Positions 31,281-39,737 of a DNA stretch of 64,000 bases are shown piece by piece. Numbering within the stretch: the first letter of the stretch is position 1; each line of letters begins with the position of its first letter. The translations under genes and the position numbers were made by a program. Under the pieces are notes generated by a model. It was not told the origin of the DNA and did no database searches. It was given only the letters and a program-made list of their open reading frames with translations. The stretch spans positions 62,001-126,000 of the forward strand of contig NZ_JBHMFT010000001.1 in NCBI RefSeq assembly GCF_051433195.1, given 5' to 3'. The DNA is from Falsiroseomonas sp051433195 (GTDB lineage Bacteria > Pseudomonadota > Alphaproteobacteria > Acetobacterales > Acetobacteraceae).

Positions 31281-31865
31281 ATGCATCCGCCCCGCCGAGC
31301 CACGCTGGCCCTGTTGCTCGCCGGCGCCTGCGCCCCGCTGGCGCCGACCGCGCCGGCCGAGACGGTGAACCTGCCGGCGGCGGGCCTGCCGGTGGGGGCG
31401 GGCGATCCGACCCGCGGGGCGATCCTCGCATCCTCCTACGCCTTCGGCCGGCCCGGGACGCTCCAGGGCAATCCGGCGGCGGCGGCGGAGGCGCTGGCGC
31501 AGCTGGAATATCTCACGGCCGAACTCGGCACCGGCGGCGCCTGGCGCGACATGGACCCGCTGGTCTCGGTGGAGTTGCGGCAGGCGCGGGAGGAGGCGCG
31601 GGCCGCGCTGGGCTTCCGCGAGGCCGCCTCGGCACAGGCCGCGGTCGACGCGCTGTATGGCGCGGCCGTGGCTTTGCGCCGCAACGATGGCGTCGCGGCA
31701 GGCGCCGCCCTGGTCCCGCTGGCTGCGGAAGGCGGGTCGGATGCCGCGCTGGCCCGGCTGGCGGCCCTGCCGCCGCTGCCGCGCGCCGCGTCCGCGACCG
31801 CACGGGCGCGCGCCGCGCTGAACCGGCGCGATTCCGACCGTGGCCGGGATGACTGGAACCTTTGA
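31281..31865 (+). CDS. Hypothetical exported protein, possible lipoprotein
   Basis: 194 residues from the ATG at 31281, which has GGAGGT 4 bases upstream inside an earlier ATG (31269) reading frame. The N-terminus, MHPPRRATLALLLAGACAP, is an export signal; the Cys follows AGA, so a lipobox is possible but not canonical. The mature part is alanine-rich and predicted helical, with no recognised domain. Codon use is like its neighbours. Confidence 0.75.
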   Translation: MHPPRRATLALLLAGACAPLAPTAPAETVNLPAAGLPVGAGDPTRGAILASSYAFGRPGTLQGNPAAAAEALAQLEYLTAELGTGGAWRDMDPLVSVELRQAREEARAALGFREAASAQAAVDALYGAAVALRRNDGVAAGAALVPLAAEGGSDAALARLAALPPLPRAASATARARAALNRRDSDRGRDDWNL

Positions 31866-31907
31866 GGTCCCCCGGTCCGATCACCTCGCGGTGAGCCGAA
31901 ACGCGAA

Positions 31908-31938
31908 ACGGCCCCGGTGCTGATTGCACCGGGGCCGT
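31908..31938 (-). terminator. Hairpin terminator downstream of the cold-shock gene
   Basis: A perfect 13-bp stem (ACGGCCCCGGTGC and its complement) with a 5-base loop lies 44 bases past the csp stop on the minus strand. It is followed on that strand by TTCGCGTTT, a weak T tract. It may also serve the plus-strand gene ending at 31865. Confidence 0.7.
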
Positions 31939-31981
31939 CTGCAACAGGACCGGCCGAGGCCGGGCCGTCAGCCTGTTCGCG

Positions 31982-32188
31982 TCAGACGCGCTTCAGGTTG
32001 CCGGCGGATTCCTTGCCCTGCTGGCCGCGCTGAATCTCGTACTCGATCTTGTCGCCCTCGCGCGGGTCCTGCAGGCCGGCGCGCTGCACGTCGGAGATGT
32101 GCAGGAAGACGTCCTTGGAGCCGTCTTCCGGCTGGATGAAGCCGTAGCCCTTGGTCGCGTTGAACCACTTGACGGTGCCGATAGCCAT
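31982..32188 (-). CDS. cspA: Cold-shock domain protein (CspA family)
   Basis: 68 residues, the standard length. RNP1 (KGYGFIQ) and RNP2 (VFLHIS) are present after MAIGTVKWFNATKG. It is a single-stranded nucleic-acid chaperone. The ATG at 32188 gives the canonical N-terminus. An in-frame upstream extension is not homologous. The gene is divergent from the manganese operon, and the spacer of 277 bases leaves room for the long 5' leader common in csp genes, although none is proven here. Confidence 0.95.
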   Translation of the reverse strand: MAIGTVKWFNATKGYGFIQPEDGSKDVFLHISDVQRAGLQDPREGDKIEYEIQRGQQGKESAGNLKRV

Positions 32189-32373
32189 GATGGGGTATCC
32201 GTTCATAAGAGTAGGCCGCGCCACGACATCGCGATGCGGATCACGCTGAGGGGAAACGGACACAAGGCTCGGCGCTCAAGGGTGAGCGAGGAAGAGCAGG
32301 CCGAACCGAACGACGATGACCCGATTGATATGACGGGTGGCGGCCTGGATTGCAAGGCCGGAGGCCGCCGCCC

Positions 32374-32403
32374 TTGCATCGTCTGTAGCCTTGGCTACAT
32401 ACT
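32374..32403 (+). promoter_or_regulatory. sitABCD promoter with MntR-box-like palindrome
   Basis: TGTAGC-CTTG-GCTACA at 32384-32399 is an inverted repeat of two 6-base half-sites separated by 4 bases. Its TAGC-N4-GCTA core resembles the MntR box described for enterobacteria. It overlaps a candidate promoter: TTGCAT at 32374-32379 and CATACT at 32398-32403, 18 bases apart. A DtxR/MntR-family regulator is encoded at the end of the same operon. Binding of Mn-loaded MntR here would block RNA polymerase. Confidence 0.65.
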
Positions 32404-32465
32404 GACGGTCAAGCCAGATGTTCAACCCCCACCGACATTCGTTGCCACCCTCATCAGGGATCGCC

Positions 32466-33383
32466 ATGCCATACGTCTCCCGCCGCCTGCTGCTCGGCAG
32501 CAGCTTCGCCGCCGTGACCCTGCCGGCCGTGCCCGCCCTGGCGCAGGGTGCACCGAAGCGCATCGTCGCCACCTTCACCGTGCTGGCCGACATGGCGCAG
32601 AACGTGGCAGGGGAGGCCGCGCTGGTCGAAAGCCTGACGCGCCCCGGCAGCGAGATCCACGACTACGAGCCGACGCCGCTGGACGTGGTGCGCGCGCGCT
32701 CCGCCGACCTCGTGCTGTGGAACGGCATGGGGCTGGAGCGCTGGTTCGAGCGGTTCTTCAGCCGCGCCGGCGCCACCCGCCAGGCGGTGCTGACGCAGGG
32801 GATCGAGCCGGTCGGGATCAATGACGGACCCTACCGCAACCAGCCCAACCCGCATGCCTGGATGTCGCCCACCCTGGCGCTGGTCTATGTCGAGAACATC
32901 CGCCGCGCGCTGGCCGAGCTCGACCCGGCCAATGCCGAGACCTATGCCGCCAACGCCGCGCGCTACGCCGACCAGATCCGCGCCGTCGATGCCCGTCTGC
33001 GCGAGCGCCTGGCGCGGCTGCCGGCGGATGGCCGCGTGCTGGCCACCTGCGAGGGCGCCTTCAGCTACCTGACGCGCGACTACGGGTTGCAGGAGGCGTA
33101 TCTGTGGCCGATCAACTCGGAGGATGAAGGCACGCCGCGCCAGGTCCGCGCCATGATCGACACCGTCCGCCGCACCCGCGTGCCGGCCGTGTTCTGCGAG
33201 AGCACGGTGAACGACCGCCCGATGCGCCAGGTGGCGCGGGAAGCCGGCGCCCGCTACGGCGGCGCGCTGTACGTGGACAGCCTGACGGCCGAGGATGGCG
33301 CCGCGCCGACCTACCTGAAGCTGCTGGAAGCCAACGCCGAGATCATCCTGCGCGGCTTCTTCGGAACGGAGGGCGCCCGGTAA
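32466..33383 (+). CDS. sitA: Manganese (metal) ABC transporter substrate-binding lipoprotein-type protein
   Basis: 305 residues from the ATG at 32466, with AGGGA 5 bases upstream and a signal peptide containing a Ser-Arg-Arg motif (SRRLLLGSSFAAVTLPAVPALAQG). It is an A-I (cluster 9) metal-binding protein. Ligand segments are HDYEPTPLDV, NPHAWMSP, the acidic NSEDEGTPRQV and YVDSLT. The EDEGTP motif and the lack of a His-rich loop favour manganese over zinc. It captures Mn(II) in the periplasm for SitBCD. Its stop overlaps the sitB start by one base. Confidence 0.9.
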   Translation: MPYVSRRLLLGSSFAAVTLPAVPALAQGAPKRIVATFTVLADMAQNVAGEAALVESLTRPGSEIHDYEPTPLDVVRARSADLVLWNGMGLERWFERFFSRAGATRQAVLTQGIEPVGINDGPYRNQPNPHAWMSPTLALVYVENIRRALAELDPANAETYAANAARYADQIRAVDARLRERLARLPADGRVLATCEGAFSYLTRDYGLQEAYLWPINSEDEGTPRQVRAMIDTVRRTRVPAVFCESTVNDRPMRQVAREAGARYGGALYVDSLTAEDGAAPTYLKLLEANAEIILRGFFGTEGAR

Positions 33384-34255
33384 TGGACGGCGGCGCCGCG
33401 CCCGGCTTGTCCGTCCAGGGCATCTCCGTCAGCTACCCGAACGGCCACCTGGCGCTGCGCGATGCCAGCTTCGCCCTGGCGCCCGGCACGGTCTGCGGGC
33501 TGGTCGGCGTGAATGGCAGCGGCAAGTCGACCCTGTTCAAGGCCATCATGGGCCTGGTGAAGCCCGCCGCCGGCCGTGTCCTGATCGGCGGGGAGGGCAT
33601 CCAGGCGGCGCTGCGCAAGAACCTCGTCGCCTATGTGCCGCAGGCGGAGGAGGTGGACTGGTCCTTCCCCGTCGGCGTGCGCGACGTGGTGATGATGGGC
33701 CGCTACGGCCACATGAACATGCTGCGCCTTCCGCGCGCCGCCGATCGCGCGGCGGTGGATGCGGCGCTGGCGCGCGTCGGGATGCTGGATTTGGCGGAAC
33801 GCCAGATCGGCGAGCTGTCCGGCGGCCAGCGCAAGCGCGTCTTCCTGGCCCGCGCCCTGGCGCAGGGCGGGCAGTTGCTGCTGCTGGACGAGCCCTTCAC
33901 CGGTGTCGACGTGACGACGGAGGATGCCATCATCGAGTTGCTGAAGGCGCTGCGGACGGAGGGCAAGATCATGCTGGTCTCGACCCACAACCTCGGCAGC
34001 GTGCCGACCTTCTGCGACCATGTCGTGCTGGTGAACCGCACCGTGCTGGATTCCGGCCCGACCGAGCGGGTCTTCACCGGCCCCAACCTGCTGCGCGCCT
34101 TCGGCGGCGCGCTGCGCCAGCACAGCCTGCCGGAACAGGCCAGGGCGCACGCGCCGCTGGAGGCCGGAAACGTGGTGGTCCTGTCGGATGACGAGCGGCC
34201 GCTGGTCATGGCGCCGGATGGCCGCGTTCTCGGCCGCCTGACGCAGGATCTTTGA
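33383..34255 (+). CDS. sitB: Manganese ABC transporter ATP-binding protein
   Basis: 290 residues. It contains Walker A GVNGSGKST, Q-loop PQAEEVDW, signature LSGGQRKRVFLARAL, Walker B LLLLDEPFTGVD and the switch His in VSTHN. A ~45-residue C-terminal extension follows the core, as in SitB proteins. It energises Mn import by the two permeases that follow. A TAATG overlap couples it to sitA. Confidence 0.93.
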   Translation: MDGGAAPGLSVQGISVSYPNGHLALRDASFALAPGTVCGLVGVNGSGKSTLFKAIMGLVKPAAGRVLIGGEGIQAALRKNLVAYVPQAEEVDWSFPVGVRDVVMMGRYGHMNMLRLPRAADRAAVDAALARVGMLDLAERQIGELSGGQRKRVFLARALAQGGQLLLLDEPFTGVDVTTEDAIIELLKALRTEGKIMLVSTHNLGSVPTFCDHVVLVNRTVLDSGPTERVFTGPNLLRAFGGALRQHSLPEQARAHAPLEAGNVVVLSDDERPLVMAPDGRVLGRLTQDL

Positions 34256-34366
34256 TGGTGCCCTCAGGCGCCGGGCGCCCGCTCCGCGGGCTTGGGTACG
34301 CGGCAGGCGCCGCGGCGTCCCGTGCCTTCGCCCGGGCCGCATGTGGTGCGGAGAGAATGCCCTGAC

Positions 34367-35221
34367 ATGATGTTTGGTGAACTGCTGATCCCCTTCCAGT
34401 ACGACTACATGTTGCGCGCCATGGGCATCAGCGGCCTGGTCGGCGCCGTGGCCGGGCTGCTGTCCTGCTACGTCGTGCTGAAGGGCTGGTCGCTGATGGG
34501 CGATGCGCTGAGCCATGCGGTGGTGCCCGGCGTGGTGCTGGCCTGGCTCGGCGGCATCCCCTTCGCCATCGGCGCCTTCGCCTCCGGCATGCTCGCCGCG
34601 CTGTGCATGGCCGGGCTGCGCGGGCGGACGCCGATCCGGGAGGATGCGGTGATCGGCGTGGTCTTCACCGGCTTCTTCGGCCTCGGCCTGTTCCTGCTGT
34701 CGCTCTGGCCTTCCAACGTCCGGCTGCAGACCATCATCTTCGGCAACGTGCTGGGCATCGCCGATGCGGACATCATCCAGATGGCGATCATCGCCGTGGT
34801 GGTGGCGCTGGCGCTGGGCATCTGGGGGCGCGACCTGATGCTGTCGCTGTTCGACCCGGTGCAGCTCGTCGCCTCCGGCGGCAGCCCCGGGCTGATGCGG
34901 GTGCTGCTGCTGATGCTGCTGGCGGCGACCGCCGTCGCCGGGTTGCAGGCGGTGGGCGCGGTGCTGGTCATCGGCATGCTGGTGACGCCGGGGGCCACCG
35001 CCTACCTGCTGGCGGACCGCTTCGGCCGTATGGCGGCGATCGCCACCGCCATCGGCGCCAGCACCGGGATCATCGGTGCCTATGCCAGCTACTTCCTGGA
35101 TGGCTCCACCGGCGGCAGCATCGTGGCGTTGCAGGCGGCCATCTTCGTCGTCGTGCTGGTGTTCGCGCCGAAGCACGGCATCCGCGCGAGCCGCCGCGCC
35201 GCGGCAAAGGCCATGGCATGA
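34367..35221 (+). CDS. sitC: Manganese ABC transporter permease 1
   Basis: 284 residues from tandem ATG codons at 34367/34370. It is a cluster 9 (ABC-3) permease with about eight hydrophobic segments and the conserved coupling segments LKGWSLMGDALSHAVVPG and GMLVTPGATAYLL. A 111-base gap with a small GC-rich hairpin separates it from sitB, the only real gap inside the operon core. It overlaps sitD by ATGA. The two permeases would form a heterodimeric channel. Confidence 0.92.
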   Translation: MMFGELLIPFQYDYMLRAMGISGLVGAVAGLLSCYVVLKGWSLMGDALSHAVVPGVVLAWLGGIPFAIGAFASGMLAALCMAGLRGRTPIREDAVIGVVFTGFFGLGLFLLSLWPSNVRLQTIIFGNVLGIADADIIQMAIIAVVVALALGIWGRDLMLSLFDPVQLVASGGSPGLMRVLLLMLLAATAVAGLQAVGAVLVIGMLVTPGATAYLLADRFGRMAAIATAIGASTGIIGAYASYFLDGSTGGSIVALQAAIFVVVLVFAPKHGIRASRRAAAKAMA

Positions 35222-36075
35222 TCGCCGCGCTCATCGAGCCCTGGACCTACGACTTCATGCAGCAGGCGCTCGTCGTCGGGCTGATGGTGGCGACGCTGTC
35301 GGCCATCCTGTCCTGCTTCGTGGTGCTGAAGGGCTGGTCGCTGATGGGGGATGCCGTCAGCCACGCCATCCTGCCCGGCGTGGTCGGTGCCTGGATGGCC
35401 GGAATCCCGTTGGTCATCGGCGCCTTCGCCGCCGGCCTCACCTGCGCCATCGCCTCCGGTGCCATCCGGGCGACCTCCCGCGTCAAGGAGGATGCGGCGA
35501 TGGGCGTGGTGTTCAGCGGCATGTTCGCCGTCGGCCTCATCATGCTGTCGCAGGTGCGGTCGGACGTGCATCTCTCCCATGTGCTGTTCGGCAGCATCCT
35601 GGGCATCGAGACGGCGGATTTCTGGCAGACGCTGGCGATCGCCTCCGGGGCTCTGCTGGTCCTGGCGCTGCGCGGCCGCGACCTGGTGCTGTTCTGCTTC
35701 GACCCGGGGCAGGCGCGCGTCATCGGCCTGCATGTCGGGCGGCTGCGGCTGCTGCTGCTGACGGTGCTGGCGGCCAGCATCGTGGCCGGCGTGCAGGCGG
35801 TGGGCGTCATCCTGGTGGTGGCACTGCTGATCACGCCCGGGGCCATCGGCCTGCTGCTGACGGACCGCTTCGGGCGGATGGTCTGGATTGCGGTGGCCGC
35901 GGCCTGCACCTCCACGCTGGTCGGCATCCAGGTCAGCTTCATGCTGGATGCCTCCACCGCCGGGTCCATCGTGCTGGCGCTGTCGGCGATCTTCGTGGCA
36001 GCCCTGCTGGCCTCGCCCCGCCACGGCCTGCTGCGCCGCCGGCGCGCCGCACCGGCGGCGGTCGCGGCGGAGTAG
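35218..36075 (+). CDS. sitD: Manganese ABC transporter permease 2
   Basis: 285 residues. It is a paralogue of the preceding permease, sharing SCFVVLKGWSLMGDAVSHAILPG and the late LLITPGAIGLLL, with about eight membrane segments and a basic C-terminal tail. The ATGA overlap with sitC indicates coupled translation, as in SitABCD systems. It is 54 bases upstream of the regulator gene. Confidence 0.92.
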   Translation: MIAALIEPWTYDFMQQALVVGLMVATLSAILSCFVVLKGWSLMGDAVSHAILPGVVGAWMAGIPLVIGAFAAGLTCAIASGAIRATSRVKEDAAMGVVFSGMFAVGLIMLSQVRSDVHLSHVLFGSILGIETADFWQTLAIASGALLVLALRGRDLVLFCFDPGQARVIGLHVGRLRLLLLTVLAASIVAGVQAVGVILVVALLITPGAIGLLLTDRFGRMVWIAVAAACTSTLVGIQVSFMLDASTAGSIVLALSAIFVAALLASPRHGLLRRRRAAPAAVAAE

Positions 36076-36082
36076 AATGAAG

Positions 36083-36104
36083 CCGGTGCAACAATTTGCA
36101 CCGG
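36083..36104. promoter_or_regulatory. 9-bp inverted repeat upstream of mntR
   Basis: CCGGTGCAA and TTGCACCGG are perfect inverted arms separated by CAAT, between the sitD stop and the mntR start. There is no T tract, so an operator or an RNA processing hairpin is more likely than a terminator. It differs from the MntR-box-like site upstream of sitA. Confidence 0.55.
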
Positions 36105-36129
36105 AGCGTCGCGATGCTAGGCTCGGGGG

Positions 36130-36585
36130 ATGACCACGGCCGATCCCCAGCCGGAGCTGCCCGCCGCCGAACAGCCGGATGAGGCTGCGCGCCATGCCTC
36201 CGCGCGCACCGCCCGGGCGGCCGCGCTGGCCGAGGACTATGTCGAGATCATCGCCGACCTGCTGGCGCGCGATGCGGAGGCGCGGCCGACCGACATCGCC
36301 CGCCGCCTCGGCGTCACCCACGCCACCGCCATCAAGACCATCGGCCGCCTGAAGCGCGACGGCCTGGCGCATTCCAAGCCCTATCGCGGCGTCTTCCTGA
36401 CCGAGGCCGGCCACGACCTCGCCCGCCGCGTCCGCGCCCGCCACCAGACGGTCGTCGCCTTCCTCGCCGCCCTCGGCGTGCCGGCGGAGATCGCGGAGGC
36501 CGATGCGGAGGGCATCGAGCACCATGTCAGCGACGCCACGCTGGCCGCCTTCGAACGCTTTTTGGCCCGCGGTGGCGCCCGATGA
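36130..36585 (+). CDS. mntR: DtxR-family manganese-responsive repressor MntR
   Basis: 151 residues, matching the one-domain enterobacterial MntR type (about 155) rather than longer iron DtxR proteins with an SH3-like domain. A winged helix spans ~35-95: DYVEIIADLLARDAEARPTD, VTHATAIKTIGRLKRDGL and PYRGVFLTEAGHDLA. The dimerisation and metal part follows, with Asp/Glu/His residues in EAEGIEHHV-like sequence (DADAEGIEHHVSD region). It represses Mn import when Mn is bound. It lies in the operon it is expected to control and overlaps the next gene by ATGA. Confidence 0.9.
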   Translation: MTTADPQPELPAAEQPDEAARHASARTARAAALAEDYVEIIADLLARDAEARPTDIARRLGVTHATAIKTIGRLKRDGLAHSKPYRGVFLTEAGHDLARRVRARHQTVVAFLAALGVPAEIAEADAEGIEHHVSDATLAAFERFLARGGAR

Positions 36586-37541
36586 TCGAATTCCTCGACG
36601 GCATCCGCGCCAGCCTGCACGAGGCCTACCTGATCCCGCTGCTGTACGAGGCGGGCCTGATGGGGTGGGAGGAGGAGGCCTTCGACTGGCTCGGCTTCGC
36701 CCTGCTGGGCCTGGTGCAGATCGCCGTCTGCATCGTGCTGTGCGGGACGCTGGAGAAGTGGCGCCCGGTGGAACGCTGGCCGGACCAGGGGCCGGTGCAC
36801 ACCGATATCCTGTACACCCTGCTGATCCGCCTCGGCATCCTGCCGCTGGCGGTCTTCGTCCTGTTCCGCCCGGTCCAGGTCTGGCTGCACGGCACCATCG
36901 TGGATTTCGGCGCGGTGCCGCCGACGCTGGAATCGCTGATCCCGGCCTTGCGGAACCACCCGATGGTGGCGCTACTGGTCTACATCGTGGTGCTGGATTT
37001 CGGCGAATACTGGCGCCACCGCCTGCAGCACGCCATCCCGTGGTGGTGGGAACTGCACGCCGTGCACCACGCCCAGAAGCAGATGACCTTCTGGACCGAC
37101 GACCGCAACCACCTGGTGGACGATGCCATCGCCGCCGTCTGGCTCGGCGTGCTGGCGCTGGCCATCGGCGTGCCGCCAGCGCAGTTCCCGCTGATCGTGC
37201 TGGTCACGCGGGTGGTCGAATCGCTGTCCCATGCCAACACCCGCCTGCATTTCGGGGGTCTGGGCGAACGCCTGCTGGTCTCGCCGCGCTTCCACCGCGC
37301 GCATCACGGCGAACAGGCGACCGACGTGCAGGGGGTGAACTACGGCGTGCTGCTGCCGGTCTGGGACTGGATGTTCGGCACCGCCGACTGGAACCGCCGC
37401 CATTTCCCGGCCACCGGCGTGCCGGGCGCGGACCCGGCGATCGTCACCGGCGGCTTCCTGGCGCAGCAGGCGGCCGGGCTGCGCGCCGCGCTGGCCCGCC
37501 TCAGGCCTTCAGGACGCCGGGCGCGCCAGCAGCACGAATAG
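36582..37541 (+). CDS. Fatty acid hydroxylase / sterol desaturase family membrane protein
   Basis: 319 residues with about four hydrophobic segments and the di-iron histidine clusters of the family: HRLQH, HAVHH and HRAHH, plus further His residues between. Such enzymes hydroxylate or desaturate lipids in the membrane using O2 and a di-iron centre. It starts inside the mntR stop (ATGA), so it is translated with the manganese regulator. The lipid substrate is unknown. The C-terminus overlaps the opposite-strand DUF4170 gene by 33 bases. Confidence 0.88.
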   Translation: MIEFLDGIRASLHEAYLIPLLYEAGLMGWEEEAFDWLGFALLGLVQIAVCIVLCGTLEKWRPVERWPDQGPVHTDILYTLLIRLGILPLAVFVLFRPVQVWLHGTIVDFGAVPPTLESLIPALRNHPMVALLVYIVVLDFGEYWRHRLQHAIPWWWELHAVHHAQKQMTFWTDDRNHLVDDAIAAVWLGVLALAIGVPPAQFPLIVLVTRVVESLSHANTRLHFGGLGERLLVSPRFHRAHHGEQATDVQGVNYGVLLPVWDWMFGTADWNRRHFPATGVPGADPAIVTGGFLAQQAAGLRAALARLRPSGRRARQQHE

Positions 37542-37715
37542 CCGGTGGGTCGCGATATCGACCTTGCGGCGCATGTGGTCCTGCCAGGCGCGGGTCGCCG
37601 TGGCTTCGTCGTGGTAGGGGCCGTGCAGCTCCTCCGTACCCGGCTCCAGGGTGGTGAAGTTGGTGTCGGTGAAGATGCCGCCCCAGACCACCCAGATCTG
37701 CCGCTCGCCCATCAT
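37509..37715 (-). CDS. DUF4170-family small protein
   Basis: 68 residues from the first of two adjacent ATG codons. The pattern QIWVVWGGIFTDTNF, GTEELHGPY and the tryptophan-containing helix that follows match the DUF4170 family of small alphaproteobacterial proteins. The function is unknown. It may extend upstream to 37742, but that part lacks similarity to the family pattern. Confidence 0.75.
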   Translation of the reverse strand: MMGERQIWVVWGGIFTDTNFTTLEPGTEELHGPYHDEATATRAWQDHMRRKVDIATHRLFVLLARPAS

Positions 37716-37803
37716 CGTCCCCTTCGTTGTGCGGCGCAGCAATACCTGCTGCGCTGCCTCCGCGACAGGGGAAAACCGGCTCAGCGTCGCGGCAAGCCGC
37801 GCT

Positions 37804-38160
37804 TCAGCGCGAGGGGTTGCCCCGCGCCCGGCGGAACATCTCCATCATGTTGGCCGGCACATAGATGGTCTCGGTCGATTCGCCGGAGCCGATGGTCACC
37901 GGGATGAAGCCGTCGCGGGGGGTCTGCGAGAACATCGCGTCGAGGTGCAGGATGCGCACTTCCATGCCACCCGGCTCCGACACCATCACGCGGCCGCCGC
38001 CGACCAGCGAACCCTGGCCCATCGGGCCGTAGTCCACCATCATGTTCTCGCCGGTGCCGGTCACCCGCGGGTAGCTCTGCGCCATCGCGTCGCCGGGCAG
38101 GGCGGCCGGTACTGCCAGCAGCAGGGCGGCGGCCAGGAACGTGTTTCGGCTGGTCGTCAT
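37804..38160 (-). CDS. Hypothetical exported protein
   Basis: 118 residues. The N-terminus, MTTSRNTFLAAALLLAVPAALPGDAMAQ, is a clear signal peptide with an AMA cleavage motif. The mature ~90 residues are rich in Gly, Met and acidic residues with beta-type periodicity (GGGRVMVSEPGGMEVRIL). I recognise no domain. It is probably a periplasmic protein, alone in its transcription unit. Confidence 0.75.
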   Translation of the reverse strand: MTTSRNTFLAAALLLAVPAALPGDAMAQSYPRVTGTGENMMVDYGPMGQGSLVGGGRVMVSEPGGMEVRILHLDAMFSQTPRDGFIPVTIGSGESTETIYVPANMMEMFRRARGNPSR

Positions 38161-38257
38161 GGTGCGTCTCCGTTCGTTGTGCGCGCCGGCAACGGCGGCG
38201 CTGGTTCGGATTTCGCCATGACGGCCGCGCGCCGCAGCCCCCCATGTGCACCCTGCA

Positions 38258-39178
38258 TCAAACCGATGCGCAGCGCGTATTCGGCTGGTCGCAGGAATGC
38301 CCGTTCGTGAAGCGCGTGCGCCGTGTCGCCTCGACGAAGCGGGCCAGCGGCGCGGGCCAGCGCCGGCCCGCCACCGTCACCAGGCAGACCTGCCGGGCCA
38401 CCGGCGCATCCTCCACCGGACGCAGCACCAGCCCGGCCTGCACGGCGCTGAACTCCGGCAGGAAGCACACGCCCATCCCGGCGGCGACGAGGCACTGGAT
38501 CCAGTCCTCGCGCTCGCTGCGGCAGGCACTCACCAGCCGGGCGCCTGCCGCCTGCAGGTGGTCGCGCAGGATGTCGCGATGCTCGCAGTTCATGCGGTAC
38601 AGGTAGGCCTGGCCGTCCATGTCGCGCATCGCGATGGACCGGCGGCCGGCGAAGGGGTGCGACGGCGCGCAGGCCACCAGGTAGCGCTCAGCATACAGCG
38701 GCTCCGGCTTCAGCCGTTCATGGAAGGCCTCCGGCTGCACCATCAGCGCCGCGTCCAGGTCGCCCTGCAGCAGCAGCTCGGAAAGCCGGTCCGGCGTGGC
38801 GTCCGTCAGGCTGATGTCGATGCCGGGCTGGGCGGTGCGGAACCGGCCCAGCAAGGCCCCGAAGCGCGCCGGCCCCAGCGAGCACATCACGCCGAGCCGC
38901 AGGTCCGAGCCCTGCAGCCGCAGGTGCAGCGAGGCCTGCTTCCGCACGGACCGGCTGCGCGCGACGATATCCTCGATGCGCGGCTGCACCATGCGGCCGA
39001 GCGCGGTCAGGTGCGTCGTGCCGCCCTCCCGCACGAAAAGCGGCGCGCCAAGTTCCTTCTCCAGCTTCTGGATGCCGCGCGTCAGCGTCGGCTGCGTCAC
39101 CCCGCACAGGGCGGCGGCGCGGGTGAAATGAAGGGTCTGGCTGGCTGCCAGGAAGTAGGCCATCTCGCGCAGTTCCAC
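38258..39178 (-). CDS. LysR-family transcriptional regulator
   Basis: 306 residues, usual LysR length. The helix-turn-helix is residues ~1-60 (FLAASQTLHFTRAAALCGVTQPTLTRGIQKLE). A periplasmic-binding-like effector domain covers ~90-295. Cysteines occur in the effector domain (MNCEHRD and SACRSE), which is noteworthy but not enough to call it OxyR. The divergent neighbour is the M23 peptidase gene end, so no target gene is implied by layout. Confidence 0.92.
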   Translation of the reverse strand: MELREMAYFLAASQTLHFTRAAALCGVTQPTLTRGIQKLEKELGAPLFVREGGTTHLTALGRMVQPRIEDIVARSRSVRKQASLHLRLQGSDLRLGVMCSLGPARFGALLGRFRTAQPGIDISLTDATPDRLSELLLQGDLDAALMVQPEAFHERLKPEPLYAERYLVACAPSHPFAGRRSIAMRDMDGQAYLYRMNCEHRDILRDHLQAAGARLVSACRSEREDWIQCLVAAGMGVCFLPEFSAVQAGLVLRPVEDAPVARQVCLVTVAGRRWPAPLARFVEATRRTRFTNGHSCDQPNTRCASV

Positions 39179-39242
39179 GCCGGTGCTCCGCCCGTTTTGG
39201 GTCTGTGCGGGCTTCGCCGGCGATGGCCGGATGGTTCCGGCC

Positions 39243-39728
39243 TCAGCAGGGCCTGACAGGAAGATGCGTCGCCGGGTCCACCCGGACGCCCTGCACCAGC
39301 ACCTCGAAGTGCAGGTGGGTGCCGTAGGTGATGCCGGTGCGGCCGATGCGGCCGAGCCGTTCGCCCCGCGCGACGCGCCGGCGGCCGGTGGCGATCGACG
39401 GGGCCACGCTGCCGAGATGGGCGTAGCGGGTCACCATCCCGTCCGGGTGCCGCAGTTCCACCTCCAGCCCCGCCGCGCCACGCCGCCGCACCGCGACCAC
39501 CTGGCCGGCGGCGGCTGCCACCGCCCAGGCGCCGGCCGGGGCCGGCAGGTCGATGCCCTGGTGCTGGCGCGACGCGCGCGGCCCGCCAGCGCCTTCCCGC
39601 CGCTCCCCGAAGGGGGAGGAGATGCAGGCGGGGGTGACCGGCGCCAGCAGCGCCCCGGTCTCGAAGGCCGTGGTCTCGGCCGATGCGGTCGCCGTGATCG
39701 ACAGGAAGGCCGCGACCAGGCGCCGCAT
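39243..39728 (-). CDS. M23 (LytM-type) metallopeptidase, small exported
   Basis: 161 residues with a short N-terminal export signal (MRRLVAAFLSITATASAE). The LytM zinc motifs are HQGIDLPAP (HxxxD) and HLHFEV (HxH). It cleaves or regulates cleavage of peptidoglycan cross-links in the periplasm. It follows the glycine-zipper lipoprotein gene by 9 bases, so the two are probably co-transcribed. Confidence 0.9.
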   Translation of the reverse strand: MRRLVAAFLSITATASAETTAFETGALLAPVTPACISSPFGERREGAGGPRASRQHQGIDLPAPAGAWAVAAAAGQVVAVRRRGAAGLEVELRHPDGMVTRYAHLGSVAPSIATGRRRVARGERLGRIGRTGITYGTHLHFEVLVQGVRVDPATHLPVRPC

Positions 39729-39737
39729 CGGGTCTCC

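Noticed and set aside
34256..34366. Small gene or ncRNA in the sitB-sitC gap
   Set aside because: Only a short GC hairpin is visible; there is no open frame with a ribosome site and no promoter-like sequence.
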